64,000 nt of DNA from Polytrichum commune (lineage: Eukaryota; Streptophyta; Polytrichopsida; Polytrichales; Polytrichaceae), in NCBI GenBank assembly GCA_950295325.1, contig OX485805.1, positions 49,748,758-49,812,757 of the forward strand, in the 5' to 3' direction. A model generated the notes under the pieces. It ran no database searches. It saw nothing but the letters and a program-made list of their open reading frames with translations, and was not told the DNA's origin. Numbering within the stretch: the stretch's first letter is position 1; every line of letters begins with the position of its first letter. Below, piece after piece: positions 11,964-24,173 of this stretch. Position numbers and translations under genes: made by a program.

Positions 11964-12298
11964 ACCCATACCCAAACCATGCCCATCAGCAGTGACCTAT
12001 GCCCACCCATGCCCACCCATAGCATGACATGTGCGCACCCATGCCCACCCATGCCCACACATGGCATGACATGTGCCCACCCATGCCCACCCACGCCCCA
12101 CCCACGCCCCACCCATGCTATTCAAATTGCGCCCATGTATTCAAAAATTGTGTAATGTGTATTGTGTAATTGTGTAATGTGTCTTGTATGATTGTGTAAT
12201 TGTACCCCACCCATGCCCACCCATGAACAATAATATTGCACCCATGCCCACCCAAAACCCATGGGCATGGGTGGGTATGGGCATGGGCATGGGCACCC
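11964..12298. repeat. Minisatellite with inverted arms (CCCATGCCCA / TGGGCATGGG)
   Basis: Degenerate tandem copies of a 10-bp CCCATGCCCA/CCCACCCATG unit run on the plus strand to about 12257. After AAAACC the complementary form GGGCATGGGTGGG runs to the end. A GTGTAATTGTGTAATGTGT subrepeat sits inside at about 12150-12200. The opposed arms could fold into a long hairpin. Open frames here are low-complexity artefacts. Confidence 0.85.
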
Positions 12299-14024
12299 AA
12301 TGTAGGGCTCTGGTTTGCATGTACTTAAGCACAAGCTACCATCCAACCATATTCTAGGAGCCCGCTAGAATGTGGGGGGCTATGGACACGAGCTGCTAGA
12401 CTTCATGCGCTCACTATAGAATCTTGAACCTACAAGTGTCGGGTCACCAAAGGTTTTGAAGATTGGTTTTAGAAGCAGGAGGAGATTTTAACCTAGAGGA
12501 GGGGATTAGTAGGCGGGCCCAGATTTGAGAAGATGGGCGTAGCTAGTTGGCACAAACAAACCCTACCCCACCAGACTCCCTCTACATTTTGGGGATTCGA
12601 CCCTTGTTCACACCAGAATTTGGTGGGCAAGCAACCTACGTGGACACTCACCCTGAGTGATGTATTCCAATTGAGTCCCACTAGACAACAAGTGCAGTCT
12701 ATGACCCCGTTTTAAAAGTCATTTAGCTAAAGATTAAGAATCCTTGAGGTATAGAATGCTTCACTACATTTTCACACTCCCCATGGTAGGCGTCATGAAG
12801 TTAGCCATTACATGGGAGGGTGAAATAGAATCATGTAATATTAATTTTCAAATACTTTTGATCCAATCTCAAACATATGTGGAGCATGCAATGGTTATTC
12901 CTAGATCTAGGGGCGAAGCCAAGATATTGACCTAGGGGGGGCTAACCTCATAATATGAAAATATCCAATGTATATTTTATTTTCAATTTTCAATAGGTGG
13001 TCAAATTTGATTATTTATTGAGGGATTTGGACTTGTCGAGTTAACATCCCCATAATTTTTTTGATAATGTCATTTATATCCAAAGCTTTGGCAACATGGG
13101 CAAATCTAGGGGGGGAACTTTCCTTCAATGTCAGGGGAGGCCAAGCCCCCCCCCCCCCCCCTTGGCTTTGTACTCTGTTGAAATAGTAGGAGTTTGTTGT
13201 TTTGAAATTAAAGATGTATTATAAAACACTCTTCATATGTCTAACTTGGAGTTGACATCAGAAAGATTATTTTGAAGGGTGAGTTGTGGATTGAATCCAT
13301 ACATTTTTTACCTATGATTGATCTCTACAAAATTACTGGAGAGTATAAATACCTCTCCCAAAATGATTCATACACATACTTAAGAACACGCTTAGTTCAA
13401 ATCCATTCCTCAAGTGGAAATGACATAAACCACTAACAAAGTTACAAAATAAAGCAAACTTCTAATGACCACCCCAACCACTAGCAACACACCAAAAAAA
13501 TCTAAAATTAAATTAAATAAATAAATATTGGAATAAAACCAATCATCACCTTCATAATATGCTATCCCTTTTCTCAAACCAGTTTAAAATTATAAATAAT
13601 AATATATCAAATATATTTAAAAAACTAAACAAACACTTCAACAAAATAAACGAAGAAATCTATAACATACTAAAAAGCACAGCTAAAACCCTCACCCATC
13701 TCTTACCAAAGACTTTGGCATCAACACAACCTCGTTGCTTCTTAAATTGCATCAAACAACAACTCAGACAAGCATCCAATGACTCTGATCAATCAAAAAC
13801 AATATACCAAGAACTCAGAAGCATACATTTTTCAAATGCAAAGGCTTACCACACCTCCCTTAACTCAAATACCAAGAATATACAACATCATGTGTAGCCC
13901 AAATCTCATTCATGTTAGTAAGAGAATATGAAATACACGTCAATACTAGAAAAGGATAAAATAAAATAAAATAAAATAAATAACGCCCGTATCCAGGTAC
14001 TGGCGTGAATGTGAGCCCGTTAGC
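12299..14024. other. Intergenic with an unassigned Asn/Lys/Thr-rich frame
   Basis: A plus-strand frame at 13559-13897 (112 codons) is rich in Asn, Lys and Thr, but the local DNA is very AT-rich and no family is recognised. C runs lie near 13146-13160, and an (AAATA)n run near 13957-13980. Otherwise nothing is seen. Confidence 0.4.
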
Positions 14025-14710
14025 CTAATGTTGATCACGGTTGTCCGTGATACAACCTAAGGTGTTATGCATCCTTTGGAAGGTGGGCTCTGGTAGTATA
14101 TATTTGTCGACGTATGAGAATTTGATTATGGTTGCTACGGATTCACAATTTCTATGTTCTTTTTCTATGAATATGTGGAGGTTACGGATGGCTCCGTCAT
14201 GTGTGGCATTCGGGTAGCTTGCTAGCCAATATGGGGTAGGGTGGGCCATGTGTATGTGAGGTGTAATTGTTGGTTTTCCTTTATGTGTCTCTTCATTAAC
14301 TAACATGTTGGTTATTTTGTTTCCAGTGTTGCCCGAGTGTGCTCGCACTTTGTGTATGTGGATTATGTGTGGGATCCAATGTATCTGATGTACAATTGTT
14401 GCTATTAGTAATTTATCCGGGTGGTGGTGTTGTGATAATGGATTTTGCATGTGGTTGTTTATTAGGAATATGTTGTCAAGGCTATCTGTGAATATGTACA
14501 TTATATAGTTGGATGATTTGTATGATTTTGATAGCGATGAGTATTGCATTGAGCTCTACTCTTAGGATGTTTTGGTATCCTCGAAGCCTTTCTAATAGTT
14601 GTTAGGACTATAGACCCCAATTTCTGCGGTGTTGCCCTCAATTTAGCCTTGGGGGTTTCGGTGGGTGGGATAAATGATCTATCCGTGTATATGCAGTGTT
14701 GTGGGTGGAA
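14025..14710 (-). pseudogene. Decayed non-LTR-type retroelement: RNase H domain and downstream segment
   Basis: Minus-strand frames carry an RNase H type I signature in order: CIYTDRSF (first catalytic Asp, with DGS decayed to DRS), a shifted frame with an ELNAI-like helix, YIFTDSLDNI (third acidic motif) and HKVRAHSGNTGNK, matching the K-V-R-A-H-S-G-N-x-G-N motif before the final acidic residue. The frame then continues through THDGAIRNLHIFIEKEHR to a stop at 14025. The first block lies in a different frame from the rest, so at least one frameshift is present and the copy is dead. This architecture is typical of LINE-like elements whose polyprotein has RT followed by RNase H. The tail of a similar element is at 51020-51950. 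Confidence 0.7.
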
Positions 14711-15259
14711 TTTAAGAGGGTGGATGTGATTATATTTGGTTGGTAGGGGTGTCGTGAGGGTATTTATGGGGGGTATGTTTGTTTCGGGGGCATTTTTCCA
14801 TGTGCTAGAGAATTTAATGTGGTAGTGTGTGGGGGTAGGTAACGTCAACACTACATAGCATGCATTCCCCATTACAAGTACTCCTAAGGAGGACAAATGG
14901 TGCTCTAACCCAAGAAACACACCACTCCCACAAGAAACGAAGAAGAAATATGAAAATAAGACTTTGACAAACTATACATGTATACCATCACCATCCTTAC
15001 ACTAAATACAAAACACAAACAACTATGCCATACTAACATCATATGAATTCCGAAAAATATATAAACATGCCCACAAATTAATCAAAGATGCCTTGCAACT
15101 AGCCAACCTATAATTTCCCCCAACACTAAAACACTCCCCCAACAATCACAACAAACATAACCATTGCCACCCAAAACACTGTAGGAATGCCTAGAGGGTG
15201 GACTCTTCATTGGAAACCTAAATGATGTGCATGTGTCACTATGAAGTAAAACCCGTTAT
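14711..15259. other. Probable retroelement-derived sequence without a recognisable domain
   Basis: The minus-strand frame extends to 14920 upstream of the RNase H motif, but no RT motif was found. The rest (to 15259) is AC-rich and non-coding. Confidence 0.35.
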
Positions 15260-15915
15260 ATATAAGAAGTTTATAAAGAAAACAAATGAATATGTACTAA
15301 CAACATGCTAGAAAACAGACTCATGTAATTATACTAAGCTTTTCAATTTAATGTGATAAATGCCTCCACTACATGTACCAAATATGAATCATGAATTAAA
15401 TAGGCCTTTCTTACATGTAGAAACCACTTTCACTTTCCACTAAGAAGTCATTGAACATTTCTTCATTCATAGCATGTAAATCAAAGATTGCATCGAGCAT
15501 ACAAAGACAAGTCCAACATAACTTAGCCAAAATCCGGAGAGTAAAACTCAACAAAGTGCATGAGTGCTCTAAGAGCCTCCAATTTGTAAAAACTTAGAAC
15601 CCAAATGCAAACCCTAATAAGAATGGACATGGGAGTCATTAAGGACTATTACCACATGACAACAATGGATGAAAACATGGATTGGATGAAACTAACACAT
15701 TCATGTTATAAAAAAAATCTCTAAACCTTGCCCCCCCCCCCCCCCCTTTAGGATATCTACCTTTACTTCAAAATATATGATAGCCTTTTTAAATGCACAC
15801 TCTAGAGAAAAATAGTACCTCTCCCTTATGTAAACTATGTACACCAATACCTCAAATAATACCCCTTCCTACACTCATGTTAGTTCGTAAGTGGCATGAC
15901 AACTCCACCCCCCGG
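15260..15915 (+). repeat. Dispersed repeat of about 650 bp, copy 1 (direct partner at 43930)
   Basis: Shared blocks in the same order and orientation as 43930-44550 include TTTTCAATTTAATGTGATAA, GTCATTGAACATTT, TTCATTCATAGCATGTAA and GGGAGTCATTAAG. A C run of about 18 lies at 15731-15748 where the other copy has GGGGCCCC. It is non-coding and the superfamily is not identified. Confidence 0.7.
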
Positions 15916-17902
15916 CATGAATGCCACTCTAAGAATAAAAGTCCAGGAAGTCACAAACACCAACACTAGGAAAGATAAATGGGAAGCACAATCCATCAAA
16001 TGGCAAGGAGTTATACTTAAATGGAGAGAGGAATCATAACTATTCAGTCATGACAATATCATGCTAGACCATAACCTACTCCTAAAAACAACTTCATCAA
16101 GACTCATAAATACAAACAATAAAAACATTCAAAGAATGCCTAAACCACACCCAGGGAAACCTTTCTCTACTAGAGTTGTGAAGGAGGCACTTTAGCACAA
16201 AGTGTATCTCATCTCCAACTACATGGTGAGAGCAAAAGTAATGTAGTGTGTTCTCTCTATGGATTGGGATGGTCATTTCAATGCCGAGTCTATAATTTGA
16301 GGTTTAGTAAGCAACAATGGTTTTGCATTCAGGTGGTGTCAATGGTTCAAGAATGTACGCATTCATATTCATATTTAATAACGTACGCATCCCTTATATT
16401 ACTTTTCTTAAGCAGACACTTATATTTCAGCGTTGTGTGGCTCCAAATACGGATACCAAAAAGATATGTGTTTGAAATAGAGGGTTTAATGTTTCGTTGA
16501 CATGGTTTTGTGGCTTTCACATTAAAGAAGCCCATTAGTTTCTTCCTGGAATTTTCTGAAGTATTTTGCTGAACCTTTCAAGTATGGCCACAGGCTAGGG
16601 TTGCCATATTTCATAGTACTGTGCCACAGATTCCAGTGGAGCGAAGTTGTCATTCGGACTCCGCCAAACACAAAATAGCATCGATTCCCTCTCCCAAGTC
16701 CTTGGCAGAGCTGCAATAACTTGTGATGCCACAACCTATACAAATCATCAAACCTACAGTAGCAATGAGCGGTCTACTTTGATTTTATAATACAAAATGC
16801 TTAGCCAGGGGCATTACCTAATCCGCCTATTCAGATATCACTGCACATATGAATCTCTAACTATCCACATGAATCTTCCGAAAATGTCGACATGTTTGGT
16901 GAACTTGCAGCCAGTCGCATGCTCAAGGGGTTTGTAACATCTGCATCCATCAGCTACAGGAATACCAAAATTGGAAGACAACAGTGACTCTAGTACTAAA
17001 CTCATGCAACCCAATTTGAGGTGCAGCATTTGCTTCCCCAGCAACTCTAATCCTAACACTACAAGTAAAAGTACATGGTTGAACTCTCATTGCCTGGACT
17101 GGGCTGGGCCTGATAGACTATGGGAGTGTGGACTATGATACAACAGGAAGCTTGGTGGACATCCAAATCCAGGGACCTAATATACAAAGGACAAATTACT
17201 CAAGAGGCATAATTTTGAACAACTCTGCAACGCACCACTGGCTCAGAGTGTTGTACAGTTGAAAGAGGTGGATAAACCCACACATCTTTCTTTCATGTGA
17301 GACAGCATTCTCAACCAATGCAGTGGCTCAAACAGAAAGTACGAAAAGGCAAATGTTGCTGTACACAAAGCAGGAACAACCAGTTGCACTTCAGTGAGGT
17401 CAACCCCAAAGCCAAATGGTAGCCGAAGTTGGCTTTGTCCAGTTCCTCCACTGCGTCTTGAGTGGCGCTCCCACCGCATCTTGTATTGTTAGTAGCCAGG
17501 AATTTGGAGAGTCTTGTCAGCTACAAGCTGAAACAGCGATGCATCATTTGATCCCATTGAAACGAATGTTGTACACTCACAAATTCTGCTGGTTGACATC
17601 CCATGAACCCACCTTCAAAGGGTCCTCATCTGCGCATCAAAAACTGCAGGACAGACTTGTACATTGGATGAATAAGAGAACTACAGCACCACAGCAGATG
17701 ATCTGCATCCCAGCTGCCTCCTCTCCAGGTAACCCACCTTCCAGACTCCTCAATAGCCAAAATTTGCTATCAATTGTTTCGTCCTTATTCCGAATGAAGT
17801 AGAATTTATGGCATACCCACTTGGACCAGGAGGGGAAATGCACAGATGCACCACAGCTGAAGTTGTCCATGTTGCTTTTAACTCCATGAACTGTAAAGGG
17901 TC
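15916..17902. other. Intergenic and probable CPSF30 3' UTR
   Basis: The part nearest the CPSF30 stop (from 17902 downwards) is less AT-rich than the repeats and probably holds the 3' UTR; its end could not be fixed. Open frames on both strands (for example 17416-17802 plus and 17243-17479 minus) have no recognised family and no conserved motifs. Confidence 0.4.
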
Positions 17903-20900
17903 CTAAAAATTTGCATCATCAGGCTCCCCTGATGCTATTTCCCATGGACTGGTTCCCACATCCCACCTCTGCTCACCAGATTCTCCTCCGTCAGTTTCCT
18001 TTCTCCTTTTCTTCCCTTGACCATGCCGAGACCTTCGTGGTGCTTCATCTTCGCTCTCACTTTCGTCGTCATCTGCATAGCTTGTAGAACCTCCATATGC
18101 AGCCAGCTGCTGCCTTTGGCCTCCTCCTGAAACCGTGCCACGGTATGTCAGATAAGACACAATTGCCATCACTAAACCCGAACTGAAGCATCACAGATGG
18201 GGATGGAACAATCTGATGTATCTCCAGTATTGCGTTCCAATTCAAACCTCCTAAGACAACCCACACAACCCACAAGCACAATACTGGAAAACATACAGCA
18301 CACACACTGCCCCCTCAAGCACTGGGTCCAGTAAAATTCAAAGTTCTCACCAGCATCTGCCTGTGATCCTTCCTCATTTGCAGATGCAGCAGCATGCGAA
18401 CGACCTTTACTGCCTCCTGACCCTGATTTCCCATGACCACCACGCTCCCGTCTTCGTTTCTGCTGCTCTCCTGGGCGACCTCCTCTACCCGCTGGAAATG
18501 GTGGCCGGAAAGGCATGCCCATTGGCCGAGGAGGACCACGTCCACCCATAGGACCAGGACCTGGGCCACCTGGACCACCAGGCCCATTCATGAAATGAGG
18601 TGGACGACCACCTGGACCCATCATTGGCCCTCCCCCCATCATCCCTTGAGGAGGTCCCATCATGCCCGGACCATTAGGTCCCATCATCATGCCATTTGGT
18701 GGAGGCCTTCCTGGGAAACCCATTGGGCCAGGCCCATCCATAGGCCCAAAGTTTGGAAAGTCCGGACCTGCAATGGCATTTTAATGTGAATCAGCAGAGA
18801 TGCAGTGGCGGAACCCACGATAGAAGAGAACAAAGAGAGATTTGTTTTGAAGGTGGCAAATGAAACCCTTGTCAAGTATGATATAAAACTTTCAGGTGAA
18901 CCATAATAACTTTCACCATCTGAAGAAAAGTGGTTGAAAGGCTAACCTCCAAAACCAGGTCCAGGGCCACCAGGGTGACCAAATGGAGGAAATCCTCGCC
19001 CAGGTCCAGGAGGAGGTCCACCAAAGGGATCACCTGGACCCATGAAGCCATCTCCGGGACCCATGAAGCCCTCCCCAGGACCCATAAACCCTTCTCCAGG
19101 ACCCATGAACCCTTCTCCAGGGCCCATAAACCCTTCCCCAGGACCCATGAAACCCTCTCCTGGACCCATAAAACCTTCTCCTAGACCCATTCCAAACCTA
19201 TCAAAACCCATGCCAAAACCCTCTCCTCCCATTTCAGGATGAAAAGGTGGACCTCTCCCTCCAGGGCCATTCATCATGCCCCGTCCTCCTCTGCCCATAC
19301 CATCAAATCCTGGTCCAGGGGGAGGCCACATCCCTCTCCCTCCTCTTCCCATTCCAGATTGTCGGCCCCGACCTCCAGCTCCCACAACAACTGGTGACGT
19401 GGACTGGCTGGTGGTGTCCTCCTCATCGCTGTCATCATCCTCAAGGTCCTCTTCATCATTATCCTCAAAAGGTATAATGTCTGCTTCATGCTCGGGCTCC
19501 TGACCACCCCTTGCTCTCTCCTCTTCTCGCTTTTCCTCTGAATCTTTTGCAAGAACCTGCATTCCAACCAATCTTAATACCATCAAAGAAACAACCATCC
19601 AGATGGAGGTAGTTTGATACAATGAACTGTAAGACCTCCAAGACACTCCCTAAGTCACCTTTCATGTTATACACATAAACCGGCATAAATAGTCATAGTT
19701 ATCAACCGTAGGCAGTGACACTTATGAATTAGCTTTCAAATACTGATAACAAGGTGGGTTCTGACCAAAACAATATGTGCTTTAAGATGCTAGAATCCTA
19801 ATACTCTCTGGGTTTTAAAGACTGCCACATTTAAGAATTTCCAAAGACACAACCAGGGCCAGTTGCTCTTGTGCAACATTTGATCATGCTCCCAATGTAT
19901 ACACACATGTCAGGGCAACTGGGTAGGAAGAAATCCACATCCCAAGGTTGGTGGCCTGTTCATGGCTGCTGGGTATGTACAAAGTTAATTTTACCATTGT
20001 TGTCAAATATTTTTGAGTAGCTATAAGATGTAAATAGTATTCCATTTGCCACAAAAAAAATTCTTGTACAGACATACCCTTATGACTAATTTTTTAAAAG
20101 GGCTTGCCTGACTTTTAATTGGACAGATGAGATGGCAAAACGCAATCTGTAGAAAGAAGAACCTCTTCTATAGCCTCCTGTTTCTCTACAGAAGATTTGT
20201 GGACTCTAGTACCAGCACTGCATGAGTATCAATCCTCCAAACCATTGTTAAGAAAGACTAAAGACTAGTCAATGAATACATGGCTTGGAAAAAACAAGGA
20301 AAAATACCATCAGATCACTATCAGGCTCCTGATAGAGTAAAGCTGCGAGCTGTTCCCCAACATTCTGTTCCAATTCTTGACAATCTCTACTAATCTGCAG
20401 GTGACAGATGGAAATATCCAGATCAGATTTCAGAACCTTGTTCCAATTTTTTCCCCTAGAACCAATCCACAAACCTAACCATACGAAGCTACTCCACACC
20501 AACCACAAATTCCCAAATTTCAAATGAACCAATAAAATATGTTTCAAATACCTTCACTGGTAGATTCTCATTGTAAGGGTTTCGTAGATGCCGTGTTTTG
20601 TTGAAAGTTAACTCACACAACTGCAGAAATATCCACCATCACCTCAACTCAATGCAAAATTCTAATACATGCCAGATGCAAAGTTTTCAACTGTTGAAAA
20701 CCACATCTCTATCAAACTACTCTGGTTATTAACATTCTTTTTCAAAAACTATGCATCCATACAGCCACTTTCAAGTCAGTTTGCTTTTCTGAGCTATAAA
20801 AAACTCCAATAAGCTCAAATACTTCCGTTTACTTGTGTCTCAGTTGCAACTTAAACAGTCTTTACAGCAGTCAATTGCTGTGTTTTTTTTCAGGAAAAAG

Positions 20901-22913
20901 CACATAGAGGAAGACAAAACTGTTCCGGTGAGATGAGACATGAAGTGAAACTCACCTTTAGCCACTTCAGCCGGAAATTCCGACCATAATGAGCAGTGCC
21001 ATGTGCATACTTCCATCCCCCTCCTCCAACAATGCCTCCTATCTTGGACATCATCCTTGCACAACCCTGACAACAAATATCACATGCATATAAAAACAAG
21101 TTCACAGAACTGATTCCATCATATGGTAAAGCAATTGTATGGTTCCAATCTAGTCAAAACATGGCTCTCCAGAAATGCAGAGCTGCTCTGCTTTGATACA
21201 ACTACCTGTAATCTTCGATACAGAACAAAGACCCTAAGGATAAAAGCCTCTAGACAGAGTGGTGGGGAGAAGCAAAGTGGGTATTCACCTGGAAATGTCG
21301 GGTTTCATTGACTGAAAATACAAGAATCACATGATCACAAGTGTCAAACGCCTCATTCAGTTTAGCTTCATTGTTGCGGTGAGTAGCCCATAGTCCCCTC
21401 TCCACTGAGAGCTCCAAGTTTTCTCTGTTACTACTCTTCACTATAAAATATCTGCTAGGTGCAAGCAAGGTTGTCTTCAGTTTCCATTATTCACTACAAC
21501 CAAACCCATCTGAGTTTGAGATCATCATACAGCAAGCAGTTGCACAAGATTAAAAAAAACCCTGACTCCAGCACAAACCGTCAAGACCGCTCAGACAATG
21601 ACTCATGTTCCACTGTGGACGGTCAAAAACACAAATAGCTAATATGGGGGTTGACTTGCCTCTAAGAAATACCAAGATGGCCACTTGCTTAGGATGCCTG
21701 GGGTTTTTTTTTTTTTCTTAAAAGAACTGAAGAGAAATGCAGCTTAGGAACATAGACCTCCATACCTATAATTCTTACTGTGTAAGAAAATGGCATTGAG
21801 GGGCTGCTCACCTACAATACCCGTGCGGCAGGGGTGCTGCAATTGATGGAAACGGAGCAGGCGTCACAGGCCCATTTGCAATCCCTGGAGCTGGAGGTAA
21901 TGAAGGAGGTAGTTGCTGGGCAGGAGGGCGGGAAGAGCGAGGGGGCTGAGCCTCCTCAGAGGTGCCTCGGGCACTTGCTGGAGTCCCCTCAACACTGCGC
22001 GGAGCTGGATATTTGCCATGATGCGTAGAAGTGCCGTTTGCATTTGGTGCGTAGACCCGATGTTGGATCTTTTGCAAATTTTGTTCTACTGATGGGGGTG
22101 GTCCAGGCAGCTTTTGATGGCGATACCTGCAGTCAGGTCCATTTGGGCAAAACCCTAATTTGTACCTGTTCAAAGATATTATATCTATGTCAGGCTTGGC
22201 CTCTCTTATTGCATATTAAACTGAAAATTTGCAGAGATACAAGTTACTGTCAAAATAACTCTTTTAAGACAGGAGATGGGTTTTCAGAGACCTTGTACAT
22301 TGTGAATGGGTAGAAAATTAAGACACCCACTTCTTTTATTTAAACAGTGTGCCCGGGGTAAGAAAATCCACTCCAAGATGATAGTTTTTCAAAATGACTG
22401 CTCAAAAGACAACAAGCATAATGCCAAACGACTGGACCAAACTTTGTTCTGCTCAATGGGTAAAAGTAAACTTTGTGTAAATTCATGGCAAATAGAAGAG
22501 TTAATACATAAATCTAGGAAAAAAACGCCACAAAGAAGAGAGAACTCTGCTCCGCACATGTTACACTCTTTGATATCTTCATTCGTGTGCTTGTAGATAC
22601 AATCTGGCTCTCGACACTCCCCAAATTTTGCAAAGAACCGACAAACCGGCATCCGTGCTTTGTCATACTGATGCAAGAACCCACACGCATCCCCCTTCAT
22701 GCATAGCCCTCGGAGCCAATGTCGGCATACTGTTTGCCTGTAATTCTTCCTGGCTTGCTGGGTCTTGGGAGCAGTAGAGGTTGTGGGAGCCTGGGTACTG
22801 TTGTTTACTGTAGTTTGCTGAGGAGCACCTGTTTGAGGAGGACCTCCAGCCGGCACTGCCGTCTCCAAGCCCCCTTCAAAATCGAAGCTTAACCCACCAT
22901 CCGCGTCCTCCAT
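17903..22913 (-). CDS. CPSF30: CPSF30, long isoform: CCCH zinc fingers plus YTH domain
   Basis: Exons are 22913-22558, 22165-21812, 21454-21289, 21066-20956, 20620-20552, 20394-20308, 19556-18947, 18767-18351 and 18126-17903. All introns are GT-AG and frames close to 797 residues. The protein is the 30-kDa subunit of the cleavage and polyadenylation specificity factor, which binds pre-mRNA near the poly(A) signal; the plant long form also reads m6A. It starts MEDADGGLSFDFEGG. Three CCCH fingers lie at about 63-81, 91-109 and 117-135; intron 1 splits Met119 inside the third. The YTH domain spans about 237-353 (SRYFIVKSSNREN, GLWATHRNNEAKLNEAF), with Trp259 and Trp310 at the expected aromatic-cage positions. 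An acidic region follows, then a long Gly/Pro/Met-rich tail ending in ESEDEAPRRSRHGQGKKRR, a block conserved in plant CPSF30. The tail is longer than the roughly 630-residue Arabidopsis protein because of repeat expansion. Poly(A)-site choice by intronic termination, known for this gene in plants, is possible in intron 2 or 3 but not visible here. Confidence 0.97.
19038..19184 (-). repeat. In-frame 21-bp tandem repeat (GEGFMGP x7) in CPSF30
   Basis: Seven consecutive 21-bp units in exon 7 encode six GEGFMGP and one GDGFMGP heptapeptide. Phe codons mostly alternate TTT/TTC from unit to unit, suggesting growth by duplication of a 42-bp dimer. The frame is preserved throughout. Confidence 0.95.
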
Positions 22914-24060
22914 GATGCTGCTATTCAGTCTCGCCCCCCTTAACTCACTAAATTGATCAGAGTCCAGCTACCAGAGTTGCAAAACCATGTCGCATCCCTC
23001 CAATCTGTAGGAACAAAGCATAGGTCCGAGAACAAACAGCTTACATTCCAAAGCTGCACCACAAAAACTTTTGACTAATACACAAACCCCTTTTCAAAAC
23101 TTGCAATGGCCGTTTAACTCCAAAATGTACAGTAGATTATGAAATGTTTCCGCAAACTCTTGAAAGAATGGAGGTAAAAGAAACGCGCAGAATTTAAACA
23201 AACGGCACTCGTTCTTGCAACGAAGCTAAACATTCGGCCTCTAACTCCACAATATGCAAATTGTGGCTTGAAAGGAAGTAGAAACCCTAGTACAGGGTAA
23301 AAAAACTCCGACACAACCTTCAAATTGCCTCAAAGCAGAACCTCCCCGGCGTAATGCCACTGGCAAAGCTATCCTTACTTAGATGACACCAGGGAACCCG
23401 TAGACAACTTATTCGGAACCCCAACACCCGAACCAGAACCCCGAACCTAATGTGAGGGAACGCCTCCGACACAAAGCTCAAATTGCCTCACAAACAAAAA
23501 CCTCCCCCCACGAAAACCTAGTCTATACACAAACTTCGCGAGAAAACGTTTTAGGAATCCGCGACCAGAGCACCCAAGCCACGAACCTCAAACCAAACAC
23601 ACAGAGAGCTACTGGAGAGGCTCAACTAAAACCTTGGAAAACACCAGTAAATCAGCTGAACCGAGCTATTTATTTACAAATAATCCATCCACAAAAGCAC
23701 TCGAAACACTTACGCCGGAAGCTTCGCGTGTATTTAATTTGTCTCCTCTCCACGGCGAAGTTTCATTCGACATCCGCAGACAGCCAGGTCACCAGAAGAG
23801 TGACGACGAAACCCTAAGTACGAGGAGACGAGGAAATGCACTAAATTCGAAGAGAAGGCGTTCAAGAAATTTCGGTGCGGGCATTTTGTAGTCCGGAATT
23901 GTAATGATCCGTACATTACCCGCAGGGACGGAGGATGTGTCTGAAATTCGAGAGACGTGGGACCGTGTGCAGGCTCTGGAGGGATCGGAGGAAACGCTTG
24001 CTACGAAACCAGCGAAGGCGCGAACGGGGCTGCGACACACCCAGCGACGAAGATGATGGG
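22914..24060 (-). promoter_or_regulatory. CPSF30 5' flank and probable 5' UTR
   Basis: The sequence upstream of the CPSF30 ATG becomes CpG-richer towards 23700-24050. It carries AAACCCTA telo-box-like motifs at about 23282 and 23811, common in promoters of plant housekeeping genes. A 5'-UTR intron is plausible (GGGTAATG donor-like site near 23910, acceptor-like TGGTAG near 22966), but no transcript evidence exists. Shadow frames here have no recognised family. Confidence 0.5.
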
Positions 24061-24103
24061 TAGATGGATGGATGGTGGATGGATGGATGAAGGTGGTGGA
24101 TGG
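24061..24103 (+). repeat. (TGGA)n microsatellite
   Basis: Imperfect ATGGATGG tandem units lie at the outer edge of the CPSF30 promoter region and just before the Harbinger remnant. Confidence 0.7.
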
Positions 24104-24173
24104 TATATGGACTCCATCCTCATGAGTAACTAATCTATATGAAATAAAATAAAAATACCAAACTCATGGCACA

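Noticed and set aside
11897-12346. Several open frames of 60-78 codons around 12 kb
   Set aside because: They are translations of the CCCATGCCCA minisatellite (His/Met/Pro or Gly/Trp/Met repeats).
18433-18789. Plus-strand frames rich in Trp/Thr/His over CPSF30 exon 8
   Set aside because: Antisense reading of the Gly/Pro/Met repeats of CPSF30.
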